DNA of 21,645 nt from Bacilli bacterium (GCA_900772095.1 CAAGQJ010000054.1:1-21645); one strand, 5' to 3'; shown: positions 1 through 7,763, numbered from the stretch's first letter. Numbers and translations are program-made. The notes: generated by a model from the letters alone, not told the origin.

Positions 1-1
1 C

Positions 2-1273
2 CTTCCAGTAATACTATTATTATTACTAATAACAGTAATAATTGGAGTAACATACGCAGTATATAATATAAATCTACAGGGACTAATAAATATAAAAACA
101 GAAGTACCAAGTATAAGTCTAACATATGAAGAATCTCCACAAGAACTAATCCAAACTAATAGAATATTAAGTGATGAAGATAATAAAACTTCAACTGATT
201 ATTTTGAATTTAAAGTATCTAGTACAAGCAGTATAATATATGAATTATACTATAATATATATTTAACAGAAAAAACTACTAATACATTAAGTAGAGATAA
301 TTTATATGTGTATTTAACTGAAGTAGAAAATGAAATAGAGCAAGAAATACTTGAACCAACTAAATTAATTGATTTAGTAAAACATACAAATCACGATAAT
401 AGTTATATTATAACTAACAATAACTTTAACTTTTTAACAAATAACAAAGAAACAAAAGAAAAAACATATCGTTTTAGAATATGGAATAAAGAAGTAAATT
501 CTGGTGAGACTTTAACAATAAATGGTGGAACTTATGAATATATAATTAACATAGAAACAATTACGCCACCAACACCAGAATATTGTTTTACAACAAGTGG
601 AAGCACAATAACGGATTATAATTGCTATGAAGGAAATAGTAATGGATATGAAACAATAACAGATGTAGTGATACCAGAGACAATAAATGGAGTAACTATG
701 ACTGCAATAAATAGTACTAAAGTAGCGTATAATAATGAAGAAAATAGTAACATTAAATCAATGAGTAATACAATAAGATTGATACCTGAGTCGTCAGTGC
801 TTCATTCCATGCAAAAAAAAGGTTTAACAAGTGTAGTAATACCAAATACTATTACATATATAGGAGATTATGCATTTCAAAATAACAATTTAACCAGTGT
901 AACATTTGGTAGTTCAGTAACACATATAGGAATGCAAGCTTTTCAGGGTAACCGCTTAACAAGTATTATAATTCCCAATTCAATAATTGGTATAGAAAGT
1001 TATGCATTTCAAGGTAATAAACTAGAATATGTTTTAATAAATGAAGGTTCTAATTTAACAGAAACAACAGGAATAGGATACCTAGCATTTTCTACAATTA
1101 ATTATACAAAACCATTAACAATATATAATAATTCAGGTAAGAAGTTTAAATGGTATTATGTAACACAGGGTAGAAATAGTTCTACAGATGAAACATATAA
1201 CTTTGTAACGGGTACAGTACCAAGTTATGATACATATGCTTCAGTAACGATAACAACAGGTACTCCTAATTAA
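2..1273 (+). CDS. Membrane-anchored surface protein with BspA-like leucine-rich repeats (5' truncated by window edge)
   Basis: The reading frame is open from base 2, so the true start lies outside the window. The first visible residues form a hydrophobic segment (L-rich, then VIIGVTYAVYNI) that looks like a signal anchor near the N-terminus, followed by an Asn/Thr-rich beta-type extracellular region. The C-terminal part holds three 22-residue repeats of the pattern LTSxxIPNxIxxIGxxAFQGN, typical of LRR_5/BspA surface proteins that bind host or matrix ligands. No LPxTG motif or second membrane segment is seen at the C-terminus, so anchoring is probably N-terminal. Codons favour ATA, ACA and GTA, unlike the T/G-rich genes that follow, which may mean a different origin or expression class. 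The fold is well supported; the ligand and role are unknown. Confidence 0.75.
   Translation, partial: LPVILLLLLITVIIGVTYAVYNINLQGLINIKTEVPSISLTYEESPQELIQTNRILSDEDNKTSTDYFEFKVSSTSSIIYELYYNIYLTEKTTNTLSRDNLYVYLTEVENEIEQEILEPTKLIDLVKHTNHDNSYIITNNNFNFLTNNKETKEKTYRFRIWNKEVNSGETLTINGGTYEYIINIETITPPTPEYCFTTSGSTITDYNCYEGNSNGYETITDVVIPETINGVTMTAINSTKVAYNNEENSNIKSMSNTIRLIPESSVLHSMQKKGLTSVVIPNTITYIGDYAFQNNNLTSVTFGSSVTHIGMQAFQGNRLTSIIIPNSIIGIESYAFQGNKLEYVLINEGSNLTETTGIGYLAFSTINYTKPLTIYNNSGKKFKWYYVTQGRNSSTDETYNFVTGTVPSYDTYASVTITTGTPN
824..1021 (+). repeat. Three tandem 66-bp leucine-rich repeat units
   Basis: Three consecutive 22-codon units begin LTSVVIP, LTSVTFG and LTSIIIP and each ends in an AFQ-N-N/G-N stretch. 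A degenerate fourth unit (LEYVLIN) follows. They are coding repeats of the LRR_5 type within the surface protein. Confidence 0.8.
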
Positions 1274-1297
1274 ATATAATATATTTATGATAAATGG

Positions 1298-1328
1298 AAA
1301 TATTAGTGATAGTAAAACTAATATTTTT
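1298..1328 (+). terminator. Possible weak AT-rich terminator after the LRR protein gene
   Basis: AAATATTAGT (1298-1307) pairs perfectly with ACTAATATTT (1317-1326) around a 9-nt loop and is followed by T residues. The stem has only one G-C pair on each arm side, so it is thermodynamically weak. Confidence 0.35.
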
Positions 1329-1332
1329 ATTG

Positions 1333-1338
1333 TATAAT
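1333..1338 (+). promoter_or_regulatory. Candidate -10 box of the dnaB operon
   Basis: A perfect TATAAT lies 20 bp upstream of the dnaB start codon. No convincing -35 hexamer is visible at the right spacing, so the assignment is tentative. Confidence 0.3.
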
Positions 1339-1358
1339 ATTTTTAGAAGGTGGTTTAG

Positions 1359-2636
1359 ATGATTTTACCTGCAGATAGTTATGTAGTTGTTAATAAGAAT
1401 ATTATTACGGAAGTGGATAGGAAAGTACTTATTGATTTGTATCAACCTATTATTGGTAATAAGGCTGTTAGTTTGTATTATACGTTATTAAATGATTTAT
1501 CTAAGAATGAGATTATTACTTCTCCTATTACACATCATCATTTATTAAGTGTGATGCAGATGTCACTTGAAGATATATTAAATGCTAGGGAACGTCTTGA
1601 GGCAGTTGGACTTTTAAAAACGTGTTTAAAGAAGGATAATATTAATAATTATATATATATTTTATATGCGCCACTTAGTGCTAGTGAGTTTCTAAATCAT
1701 CCTATACTTAATGTTGTATTATATAATAATATTGGTAAAAGGGAATATCAAAATATAGTGGAGTGTTATAAAATTCCTAGAATTAATTTGAAGGATTATG
1801 AGGATATATCTTTGTCTTTTGATGAAGTTTTTAAGAGTGTTCCTAGTACATCATTTTTTCAGAATGATGATTTAATTAGTAAAAGTAAGGGTGAAATTAA
1901 GTTTAAGAATGAGTTGGATTTTTCTTTGCTTATATCAGGTCTTAATAGTTCTGTTATAAGTGAGAGGGCTTTTACTAAAGATGTTAGGTCTTTAATTAAT
2001 AGTTTATCTTATATATATGATATTGATGTTTTAACGATGCAAGGTATTATTAATTCTTGTATTAATGAAAAGGGTTTAATTGATAGGGATAGTTTACGTA
2101 AGTCTGCTAGAAATTATTATAGTTTTGAGAATAATGGTAAGCTTCCTACTTTAATTAATATGAAGCAACCTGAGTATTTGAAGAAACCTACTGGGGATGT
2201 ATCTAATCGTGCTAAAATGATTTATACTTTTGAGAATACTAATCCTATGCAGTTTTTGAAAAGTAAGTATAAGGATGGAAAGTTGCTTCAAAGGGATATT
2301 AATTTACTTGAAACTCTTCTTGTTGATTTAAAACTTATGCCTGGAGTTGTTAATGTTTTGCTTGATTATGTGCTTCGTGTTAATAATAAGAAATTGAATA
2401 AGGCTTATGTGGAAACTATTGCTAGTCATTGGAAAAGGTTAGGGATAGAAACTGTTGAAGAGGCAATGAATGCTTGTATTAAGGAACATAAGAAGAGTAG
2501 TAGAGTTAATAAGAGTGTATCTAGTACTAAAGTGGATAAAGAAATAGTTCCTGAATGGTTTGACCAAAATATTGAAAAGCAAGCAATGGAAAAAAATGAG
2601 GAAAGGGAATTGAAGGAATTGTTAGGAAGTTTTTAG
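1359..2636 (+). CDS. dnaB: Primosomal replication initiation/membrane attachment protein DnaB (Firmicutes type)
   Basis: 425 aa, slightly shorter than Bacillus subtilis DnaB (about 470 aa). The N-terminus (VVVNKNIITEVDRKVLIDLYQPIIG) matches the conserved DnaB winged-helix region (DDBH1), and the C-terminal part (TNPMQFLKSKYKDG, then a helical block with YVETIASHWKRLGI) is the DnaD-like DDBH2 domain that binds ssDNA. In Firmicutes, DnaB works with DnaD and DnaI to load the replicative helicase DnaC at oriC and at stalled forks; it is unrelated to E. coli DnaB helicase. The start is fixed by AAGGTGG 5 nt upstream of the ATG. The usual partner dnaI is not downstream; instead a zinc-ribbon gene follows after 2 nt. 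Confidence 0.85.
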   Translation: MILPADSYVVVNKNIITEVDRKVLIDLYQPIIGNKAVSLYYTLLNDLSKNEIITSPITHHHLLSVMQMSLEDILNARERLEAVGLLKTCLKKDNINNYIYILYAPLSASEFLNHPILNVVLYNNIGKREYQNIVECYKIPRINLKDYEDISLSFDEVFKSVPSTSFFQNDDLISKSKGEIKFKNELDFSLLISGLNSSVISERAFTKDVRSLINSLSYIYDIDVLTMQGIINSCINEKGLIDRDSLRKSARNYYSFENNGKLPTLINMKQPEYLKKPTGDVSNRAKMIYTFENTNPMQFLKSKYKDGKLLQRDINLLETLLVDLKLMPGVVNVLLDYVLRVNNKKLNKAYVETIASHWKRLGIETVEEAMNACIKEHKKSSRVNKSVSSTKVDKEIVPEWFDQNIEKQAMEKNEERELKELLGSF

Positions 2637-2638
2637 TT

Positions 2639-2947
2639 ATGGAAGATAAGAAATTTAAAATGATTGATGAAGAGTTTATTTGTGAAAACTGTGGCAGAAA
2701 AGTTGAAACTTTAAAGTATACTGCTAGGGACCATTGTCCTTATTGTTTATATTCTAAACATGTTGATATAAATCCTGGTGATAGGAAGAATACTTGTTTG
2801 GGAGTTCTTGTTCCTTTTTCAGTTGAAAAGTTTAAAAAGGGATTTAAAATTATTTATAAGTGTCAAAGGTGTGGGCAAATTAAGAAGAATATTATGGCTA
2901 TTGATGATGATATGGATATGGTTATTAAATTAAGTGTTAATGGGTGA
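2639..2947 (+). CDS. RNHCP domain zinc-ribbon protein
   Basis: 102 aa, small and basic, with three Cys-containing knuckles: ICENCG near the N-terminus, RDHCPYC around residues 31-37 and CQRCG around residues 75-79. The segment RDHCPYCLYSKHVD followed by PGDR is the signature of the RNHCP family (Pfam name taken from its R-N-H-C-P motif; here the N is D). The fold implies zinc and probably nucleic acid binding, but I know of no assigned function for the family. It starts 2 nt after the dnaB stop and is therefore likely translated from the same mRNA, with an AGGAAG-type RBS inside dnaB. Confidence 0.8.
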   Translation: MEDKKFKMIDEEFICENCGRKVETLKYTARDHCPYCLYSKHVDINPGDRKNTCLGVLVPFSVEKFKKGFKIIYKCQRCGQIKKNIMAIDDDMDMVIKLSVNG

Positions 2948-2950
2948 AAT

Positions 2951-4102
2951 ATGAAAAAAGTAGTAAAGTTAGTGGGATTCTTTATATTATGTTTTGTAGT
3001 TTTGGAACTTATATTTGTTATATTTAAAACTAAACATAATATAGAATATAAGTTAAATATAGGTGATAAAACTTATGATATAAATGAAGTGTTTAAGGAT
3101 AAGAAGTATTATGTTACTATTTCTTTGGATAATATAAAGTATTCTTATGTATTTGATAATATTTTTCATAAGAGTAAAAAGATAATTAAGGATATTAAGT
3201 ATTATGTTAAAGATGATTTAAAGTGTATATATCCTGTGTTAGATAATGGTTATATTGTTTGTAGTAAGGATAATAAGTTATATTCTGGTAATTATTTTAT
3301 TAATGATTTGGGTGATTTTTCTTCTTATTTGGATGCTTCTTATAGTACTAAAACTAGAAATATTGGATTTGCTAAAGTATATTATGAAAATATAAAAGAT
3401 AATTATATTTATGTATATAAGTATAATGGAATGTACTCTATTGGGGAGAAGTTAGAGGATATTAATATGTTTAGTAATGATACATATAATAATGAATTAG
3501 GTGTATTAATAGGTAAGTATTATGTTAGTTTTAATTATGATGATAAGTATGAGTATAATACGATATTAATTTATAATATAACTAATAATAAGAAGAGGAC
3601 TATTGAACTTGAGAAACCTATTTCTAAAAGTTCTTATATAAATGGAGTGGTGGATAATAAACTTTATGTATTTGATGTTGATAATTTAGTTCAATATGAA
3701 ATTAACCCTAAGAACAAGAAGGTAAGAGAAGTTGGTAATAAAAAAGATGGTGTTATGTATTATGATGGAGAGTTTAAGACTTTAGATGTTTATGATTTTA
3801 AAAAAGAGGTAGTAAAGTTTAAATATAATGATGTTTCTTATAGTTATTATAATAAAATTGGTAATATTTCTTATTATTTAGATGATGATAATAATTTTGT
3901 TATGCATAATGATGTTACTTTACTTGATGTAGTTTTATTTAATAAGAGAATTAGTAATATTAATATAAGTGATGATTTTATTTATTTTGTTAATGATAAT
4001 ACAGTTTATTCTTATTATATTGGAGGAACATTTGTGCCATTAGTTAGTTATGATGAACTTAGGTTTAATCCTTTAAATAGAGTTTTTGTTTATAAAAAAT
4101 AG
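2951..4102 (+). CDS. Membrane-anchored extracytoplasmic protein of unknown function
   Basis: 383 aa. Residues 5-26 are a single hydrophobic helix after a KK start (signal anchor). The rest is rich in Tyr, Asn, Asp and Lys with many short alternating beta-strand patterns (for example YNTILIYNI, YSYYNKIGNISYYL), which would suit a beta-propeller or similar all-beta extracellular domain. No lipobox, catalytic motif or repeat with clear register was found, and I do not recognise the family. It lies 3 nt after the RNHCP gene with GGGTGA as RBS, so it is the last gene of the dnaB transcription unit, which a terminator closes. Confidence 0.7.
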   Translation: MKKVVKLVGFFILCFVVLELIFVIFKTKHNIEYKLNIGDKTYDINEVFKDKKYYVTISLDNIKYSYVFDNIFHKSKKIIKDIKYYVKDDLKCIYPVLDNGYIVCSKDNKLYSGNYFINDLGDFSSYLDASYSTKTRNIGFAKVYYENIKDNYIYVYKYNGMYSIGEKLEDINMFSNDTYNNELGVLIGKYYVSFNYDDKYEYNTILIYNITNNKKRTIELEKPISKSSYINGVVDNKLYVFDVDNLVQYEINPKNKKVREVGNKKDGVMYYDGEFKTLDVYDFKKEVVKFKYNDVSYSYYNKIGNISYYLDDDNNFVMHNDVTLLDVVLFNKRISNINISDDFIYFVNDNTVYSYYIGGTFVPLVSYDELRFNPLNRVFVYKK

Positions 4103-4143
4103 TTAGTTTATAGTGCTTATATATAGTTATTTTTAAAGTATAT

Positions 4144-4171
4144 AAAAGGAGTAAAGAAATACTTCTTTTTT
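4144..4171 (+). terminator. Rho-independent terminator ending the dnaB operon
   Basis: AAAAGGAGTA (4144-4153) pairs with TACTTCTTTT (4160-4169), with one G-U pair and a 6-nt loop, and runs straight into a T tract. Confidence 0.6.
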
Positions 4172-4197
4172 CATATAATTAAATGAAAGGGGTTAAT

Positions 4198-4647
4198 ATG
4201 GATACATATTTGGTTAAAAAAGGGGATACTATTTTATCTATTGCAGAGTATTATAATATTCCAGCTTCTACAATAATAAGTGTAAATAATTTGAAGGCAC
4301 CATATAATATAGTAGAAGGGCAAGTTTTAAACATACCTACTGGTAGTTTTAATATATTTGATTATTATACTGTTAAGAATGGGGATACGTTATATAAGAT
4401 AGCTAGTAGTTATGGAACAGATATTAATACTTTGGCTCAAATTAATGGTTTAAATGTTAATGAATATATTTATCCTAATCAGAGTTTATTGGTACCTAAG
4501 AAGGATGTTTATACTTATATTACTACTGGTGGAGATACTATAGAAACTGTTGCTAATTATTTTAAAACTGATGTAGAAGGGTTATTATATAACAATAATA
4601 ATATATATTTATTGCCTGACCAGCTTTTGGTTTATAGGAAAATTTGA
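4198..4647 (+). CDS. Triple LysM-domain protein
   Basis: 149 aa made almost entirely of three LysM modules: YLVKKGDTILSIAEYYNIP (about residues 4-48), YTVKNGDTLYKIASSYGTD (about 57-102) and a more diverged YITTGGDTIETVANYF (about 107-149). LysM binds N-acetylglucosamine in peptidoglycan or spore cortex. No signal peptide or membrane segment is present and no catalytic domain follows, so either it is secreted by a non-classical path, or it acts inside the mother cell as do some spore-coat LysM proteins; the sequence does not decide. I chose the ATG at 4198 over the in-frame ATG at 4183 because AAAGGGG sits 5-6 nt before it. It is followed by the OLE-like RNA. Confidence 0.85.
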   Translation: MDTYLVKKGDTILSIAEYYNIPASTIISVNNLKAPYNIVEGQVLNIPTGSFNIFDYYTVKNGDTLYKIASSYGTDINTLAQINGLNVNEYIYPNQSLLVPKKDVYTYITTGGDTIETVANYFKTDVEGLLYNNNNIYLLPDQLLVYRKI

Positions 4648-4672
4648 TTTTTTCTTTAATTTATGGTATAAT
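4644..4672 (+). promoter_or_regulatory. Promoter of the OLE-like RNA
   Basis: TTGATT (4644-4649) and TATAAT (4667-4672) are separated by 17 bp, and TGG directly before the -10 gives an extended -10. The -35 box overlaps the LysM gene stop codon. Predicted transcription start is about 4679, just before the conserved-looking part of the RNA. Confidence 0.75.
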
Positions 4673-4678
4673 GTTAAA

Positions 4679-5287
4679 TATCTAGTGGCACATTATTCTA
4701 GTTAATGAGTTACTTATGAAGGTGGGGCTAAAAATCCACTAAAGAGCATATCTGTGAAGTCCTTGGTGTTTGCTTCATACGCCCAGTTTGGGGTGGATGC
4801 TGAGGGTTAAGAATTTATGGGCAGGTGTAATGGCATACACTGATGTTCCATTTATTCGTGGAGACTTATTCTTGTAGAGAAATCTATACAGACAACTTGA
4901 TGATTTTTCTACGAAATAAGCTTGAACCTATTTTGTGGCGTAAGTTATGAATAGAGTAGCTTGACTTGAGTGATTGAGGGGGATAAAGGAACTATCTTAT
5001 TATATTTGGCCAATTATAATAGGAATTGCTTTTTGAAACTTTAGTTGCAAAAGAGTATTAATAAGTAATGAGTTATGGGGGAAAACTCCTAGAGTGAATT
5101 TTATAAGATTGCAGTGCGTACTAAGTGGTAATCAAGTCGTAGATATGGTGACATACTACTGTTTCTTTTAAAAGGGAACTGCTACACTGGTAACGGTAAG
5201 TAAGAAATAGGGAAATCCAACTTGACCTAAGACGCAAAGTTAATTATAGAATTAGCCATTTTGTTTAGAGCGTTTGCTCTTTTTTCT
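4679..5287 (+). ncRNA. ole: OLE RNA (ornate, large, extremophilic RNA), approx. 600 nt
   Basis: This stretch has no long ORF, higher G content than its surroundings and its own promoter and terminator, giving a transcript near the roughly 600 nt known for OLE RNAs. It is followed by a gene that looks like the OLE partner OapA. Visible helices include TGAAG 4755-4759 with CTTCA 4773-4777; a long hairpin closed by CTTATT 4865-4870 with AATAAG 4915-4920 and inner TGTAGA/TCTAC pairing; TATTATA 4998-5004 with TATAATA 5015-5021; and GTAG 5139-5142, bulged A, TATG, loop GTGA (GNRA type), CATA, CTAC 5156-5159. From the literature, OLE forms an abundant membrane-bound RNP that affects cold, alcohol and magnesium stress. 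Identification rests on size, structure and synteny with OapA; I could not run a covariance model. ROOL or another large ncRNA class is the main alternative. Confidence 0.8.
5267..5285 (+). terminator. Intrinsic terminator of the OLE-like RNA
   Basis: AGAGC (5267-5271), tetraloop GTTT, GCTCT (5276-5280), then five T residues. It forms the natural 3' end of the ncRNA. Confidence 0.8.
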
Positions 5288-5301
5288 TATTATGATATAA
5301 T
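5274..5301 (+). promoter_or_regulatory. Candidate oapA promoter overlapping the OLE terminator
   Basis: TATAAT at 5296-5301 with TTGCTC at 5274-5279 and a 16-bp spacer. The -35 lies within the terminator hairpin of the upstream RNA, which would let oapA be expressed independently of the RNA. Confidence 0.4.
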
Positions 5302-5357
5302 TTATATAGATTTAGAAAATTTTGAAATATTAAATATTTAAGAGTGAGGTGTTTATT

Positions 5358-5900
5358 ATGTCAAAGAAAATTGAAAGTAGGAGTAAGTGGATATTGTTTA
5401 TTGTAGTTTTGACGTTTGTAATTAGTTTTTTATTATCTTTAGTTTCAGAACTTATTATACCTAATGCCAATATGTTTTTATGTGTGTTTTTAGTACTATT
5501 TTTTATATTTTTAGGTATTATTTTTGATATTATTGGGGTTGCTATAACAACAGCAGAACCAAAGATATTTCATTCAATGGCTTCTCAGAAGGTTAGTGGT
5601 GCGAAAATTGCTATTAAGTTAATTAATAAAAAAGATAAGGCTTCATCGTTTTGCAATGATGTAATTGGAGATATATGTGGTGTAGTAAGCGGTTCTTGTG
5701 GACTTTCTATTGCTATTAAAATAGCTAATTTGTTTAATGCTAATTCGTTGTATTTGATTTTATTTATGACTGCGATTATATCTACTTTAACTATAGGTGG
5801 TAAGGCAATAGGAAAGGGAGTTGCAGTTAGAAAATCTAATGATATTTTATATGAGATTTCTAAATTATTAAGTGTATTTGAAGGAAAGAGTAATAAATAA
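5358..5900 (+). CDS. oapA: OLE-associated membrane protein OapA
   Basis: 180 aa, close to the length of the known OapA from Bacillus halodurans. Hydrophobic segments fall near residues 10-32, 38-63, 102-121 and 131-156. The region FCNDVIGDICGVVSG contains the D-x3-D motif (D101 and D105) described as important in OapA, and a conserved-looking cationic loop with FHSMASQKVSGAKIA precedes it. OapA binds OLE RNA and brings it to the cell membrane as an RNP. The gene begins 70 nt after the OLE terminator, the same RNA-then-protein order as in the known loci. The ATG at 5358 is preferred over GTG 5349 because GAGGTG sits 6 nt upstream. Identification is from memory of the family plus context, not from an alignment. 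Confidence 0.8.
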   Translation: MSKKIESRSKWILFIVVLTFVISFLLSLVSELIIPNANMFLCVFLVLFFIFLGIIFDIIGVAITTAEPKIFHSMASQKVSGAKIAIKLINKKDKASSFCNDVIGDICGVVSGSCGLSIAIKIANLFNANSLYLILFMTAIISTLTIGGKAIGKGVAVRKSNDILYEISKLLSVFEGKSNK

Positions 5901-5931
5901 TAAGAAATGTTTGATTTTTTATTATTTTTTT
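5895..5931 (+). terminator. AT-only hairpin and T tract after oapA
   Basis: AAATAATAA (5895-5903, overlapping the oapA stop) pairs with TTATTATTT (5919-5927), 15-nt loop, then T residues to 5931. No G-C pairs, so efficiency is uncertain. Confidence 0.4.
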
Positions 5932-6001
5932 ATAGATACTGGTGATTTTGTTTGATTTAATTATGGATTGTTATAATTGTGTTTATTTTTTTTTTCTTTT
6001 A

Positions 6002-6010
6002 TGGTATAAT
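6002..6010 (+). promoter_or_regulatory. Extended -10 promoter of der
   Basis: TGGTATAAT is an extended -10 box identical to that of the OLE-like RNA. The -35 is poor (TTTATT-like at 5982-5987), which an extended -10 can tolerate. It lies 26 bp before the start codon. Confidence 0.5.
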
Positions 6011-6036
6011 CTATAAGTAAAAAAGAGGTGATGTGT

Positions 6037-7350
6037 ATGAGTATTCCTACAGTTTGTATAGTGGGACGTCCTAATGTTGGCAAAAGTACTTTATTTAATA
6101 AACTTGTTGGTAAGAAAATATCTATTATTGAGGATACTCCTGGTGTAACTCGTGACCGTATTTATGGAGAAGTTGAATATGGTAACTATAAGTTTAATTT
6201 AATTGATACTGGTGGTATTGATATAACAAATGCTTTATTTAATGATGAAATTAAGACTCAGGTTGAAATTGGAATTTTAGAGGCTGATAAGATTATTTTT
6301 GTTGTTGATGGTAAAGAGGGTTTGACTTCTAATGATTATGAAGTTCGTGATATGTTAAGAAGAAGTGGTAAGGAAGTAATAGTAGTTATAAATAAGGCTG
6401 ATAGTAAGGATGCTAGGGAGCATATGTATGATTTTTATGAACTTGGTTTTGATAAGTATGTTACTATTAGTGCTGAACAAAATACTGGTATTTTAGATTT
6501 ACTTGATGAAATTGTTAGTGATTTTAATGTATCTATGAAGGATGATATTTCTAAAACTAAGATATGTGTTATTGGTAGACCTAATGTTGGTAAGAGTAGT
6601 CTTGTTAATGCTTTATTAAATGAGGAAAGGGTTATTGTTAGTGATGTAGCGGGTACAACTCGTGATGCAGTTGATGTTTTATTTAAGTATGATGGAGAAG
6701 ATTATGTTTTAATTGATACTGCTGGTATGAGAAAGAAAGGTAAAATATTTGAGGTAATTGAAAAGTATAGTTTACTTAGAAGTGTGCGTGCTATTGAAAG
6801 GGCAGATGTGTGTTTACTTGTTATTAATAGAGAAGAAGGTATAATAGAACATGATAAGCATATAATGAGTTATGCTTTAGAACGTGGTAAGGGAATAGTA
6901 ATAGTAGTTAATAAATGGGATGTAATAGAAAATAAGGATGAAGATATAAAGAAGTTTACTAAGGAGTTAAGAGAAGAGTTTAAGTTTACTCCTTATGTAC
7001 CTATAGTTTTTTTATCTGCTTTAACAAAAAAAAGAATACATACGCTTATGCCTGTTGTTAAAAGAGTAAGGGAAAATTTAAATAAACAGGTTAAGACTTC
7101 AGTACTTAATAATGTAATAATGGATGCATATCAATTAAATCCTGCACCTTCATATAAGGGTAGAAGGTTGAAAATTTATTATGTATATCAATCTAGTGTT
7201 AATCCAGTTAAGTTTACTTTTAATGTTAATGATAAGGGTCTTGTACATTTTTCTTATTTAAGATATTTGGAAAATAAAATAAGGGAAAATTTTGATTTTG
7301 AGGGAGTACCTATTGAAATAGTATTTAAGAATAAGAATGATTTGGAATAA
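6037..7350 (+). CDS. der: Ribosome biogenesis GTPase Der (EngA)
   Basis: 437 aa, matching the usual length (B. subtilis 436). Two tandem GTPase domains are clear: the first has GRPNVGKS at residues 10-17, DTPGVTRD (switch I), DTGG and NKAD (119-122); the second has GRPNVGKS at 180-187, DTAG and NKWD (292-295). A C-terminal KH-like domain follows. Der is essential for late 50S ribosomal subunit assembly. I chose the ATG at 6037 because AAAGAGGTG ends 6 nt upstream; the in-frame GTG 6028 and ATG 6031 overlap or abut that RBS. It stands alone between the oapA and SpoVIF-like genes. Confidence 0.97.
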   Translation: MSIPTVCIVGRPNVGKSTLFNKLVGKKISIIEDTPGVTRDRIYGEVEYGNYKFNLIDTGGIDITNALFNDEIKTQVEIGILEADKIIFVVDGKEGLTSNDYEVRDMLRRSGKEVIVVINKADSKDAREHMYDFYELGFDKYVTISAEQNTGILDLLDEIVSDFNVSMKDDISKTKICVIGRPNVGKSSLVNALLNEERVIVSDVAGTTRDAVDVLFKYDGEDYVLIDTAGMRKKGKIFEVIEKYSLLRSVRAIERADVCLLVINREEGIIEHDKHIMSYALERGKGIVIVVNKWDVIENKDEDIKKFTKELREEFKFTPYVPIVFLSALTKKRIHTLMPVVKRVRENLNKQVKTSVLNNVIMDAYQLNPAPSYKGRRLKIYYVYQSSVNPVKFTFNVNDKGLVHFSYLRYLENKIRENFDFEGVPIEIVFKNKNDLE

Positions 7351-7369
7351 CATAAAATGTTTTTAGTCA

Positions 7370-7375
7370 TATAAT
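7370..7375 (+). promoter_or_regulatory. Candidate -10 box before the SpoVIF-like gene
   Basis: Perfect TATAAT 16 bp before the start codon. No -35 of the housekeeping type is seen at 16-18 bp, so it could be fortuitous or serve another sigma factor. Confidence 0.3.
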
Positions 7376-7391
7376 GAACTAGAGGTGTTTT

Positions 7392-7637
7392 ATGAAATTT
7401 AGTGATAATTTTTTTAAAAAAGTTGAAAAAAGGACTAATGTTGATAAAGATACTATTTTGTCTTTAGCGGAAAAGTTACAGGGAGATAATATGAAGAATG
7501 AAAATTCTCTTAGGGATGTAATTAAGCAAATTAGTAAATTAACTGGTAAGGATGTATCTAAGGAGAAGGAAGATAAGATAATTAATACTATTTTAGATGA
7601 TAAGGTTCCTAAGGATATCGATAAATTAATGAAATAA
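7392..7637 (+). CDS. Stage VI sporulation protein F (SpoVIF)-like protein
   Basis: 81 aa, soluble and highly charged. The N-terminal FFKKVEKRTNVDKDTILSLA and the C-terminal block VSKEKEDKIINTILDDKVPKD follow the pattern of SpoVIF/YjcC-family proteins (about 85 aa; in B. subtilis a late coat-assembly factor). The match is in length, motif order and the KEKEDKI signature; I recall the family rather than having aligned it. RBS AGAGGTG precedes the ATG by about 4 nt. It is followed by a good terminator and therefore probably ends its unit. In this lineage the protein may not have a spore role. Confidence 0.7.
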   Translation: MKFSDNFFKKVEKRTNVDKDTILSLAEKLQGDNMKNENSLRDVIKQISKLTGKDVSKEKEDKIINTILDDKVPKDIDKLMK

Positions 7638-7660
7638 TTATTGGTTAGTTGTGATAGATG

Positions 7661-7689
7661 AAGAATGCATTTATATTGTGTTCTTTTTT
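7661..7689 (+). terminator. Terminator between the SpoVIF-like gene and ruvA
   Basis: AAGAATGCA (7661-7669) pairs with TGTGTTCTT (7677-7685) including two G-U pairs, 7-nt loop, followed by four T residues. Confidence 0.6.
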
Positions 7690-7706
7690 GTTAGGTTATT
7701 TTTTTC

Positions 7707-7736
7707 TTGCATGAAGTATGTTTTAAGTGTTATGAT
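7707..7736 (+). promoter_or_regulatory. Promoter of ruvAB
   Basis: TTGCAT (7707-7712) and TATGAT (7731-7736) separated by 18 bp, lying between the upstream terminator and the ruvA RBS. Confidence 0.55.
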
Positions 7737-7763
7737 GTATTTGATGATAGTGGTGGTGATTTT

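Noticed and set aside
4679..5287. RNase P RNA, tmRNA, 6S RNA or a group II intron
   Set aside because: I find none of the conserved core sequences of RNase P or tmRNA, no tag ORF, no domain V-like hairpin or intron-encoded protein; size, signals and the OapA-like neighbour fit OLE better.
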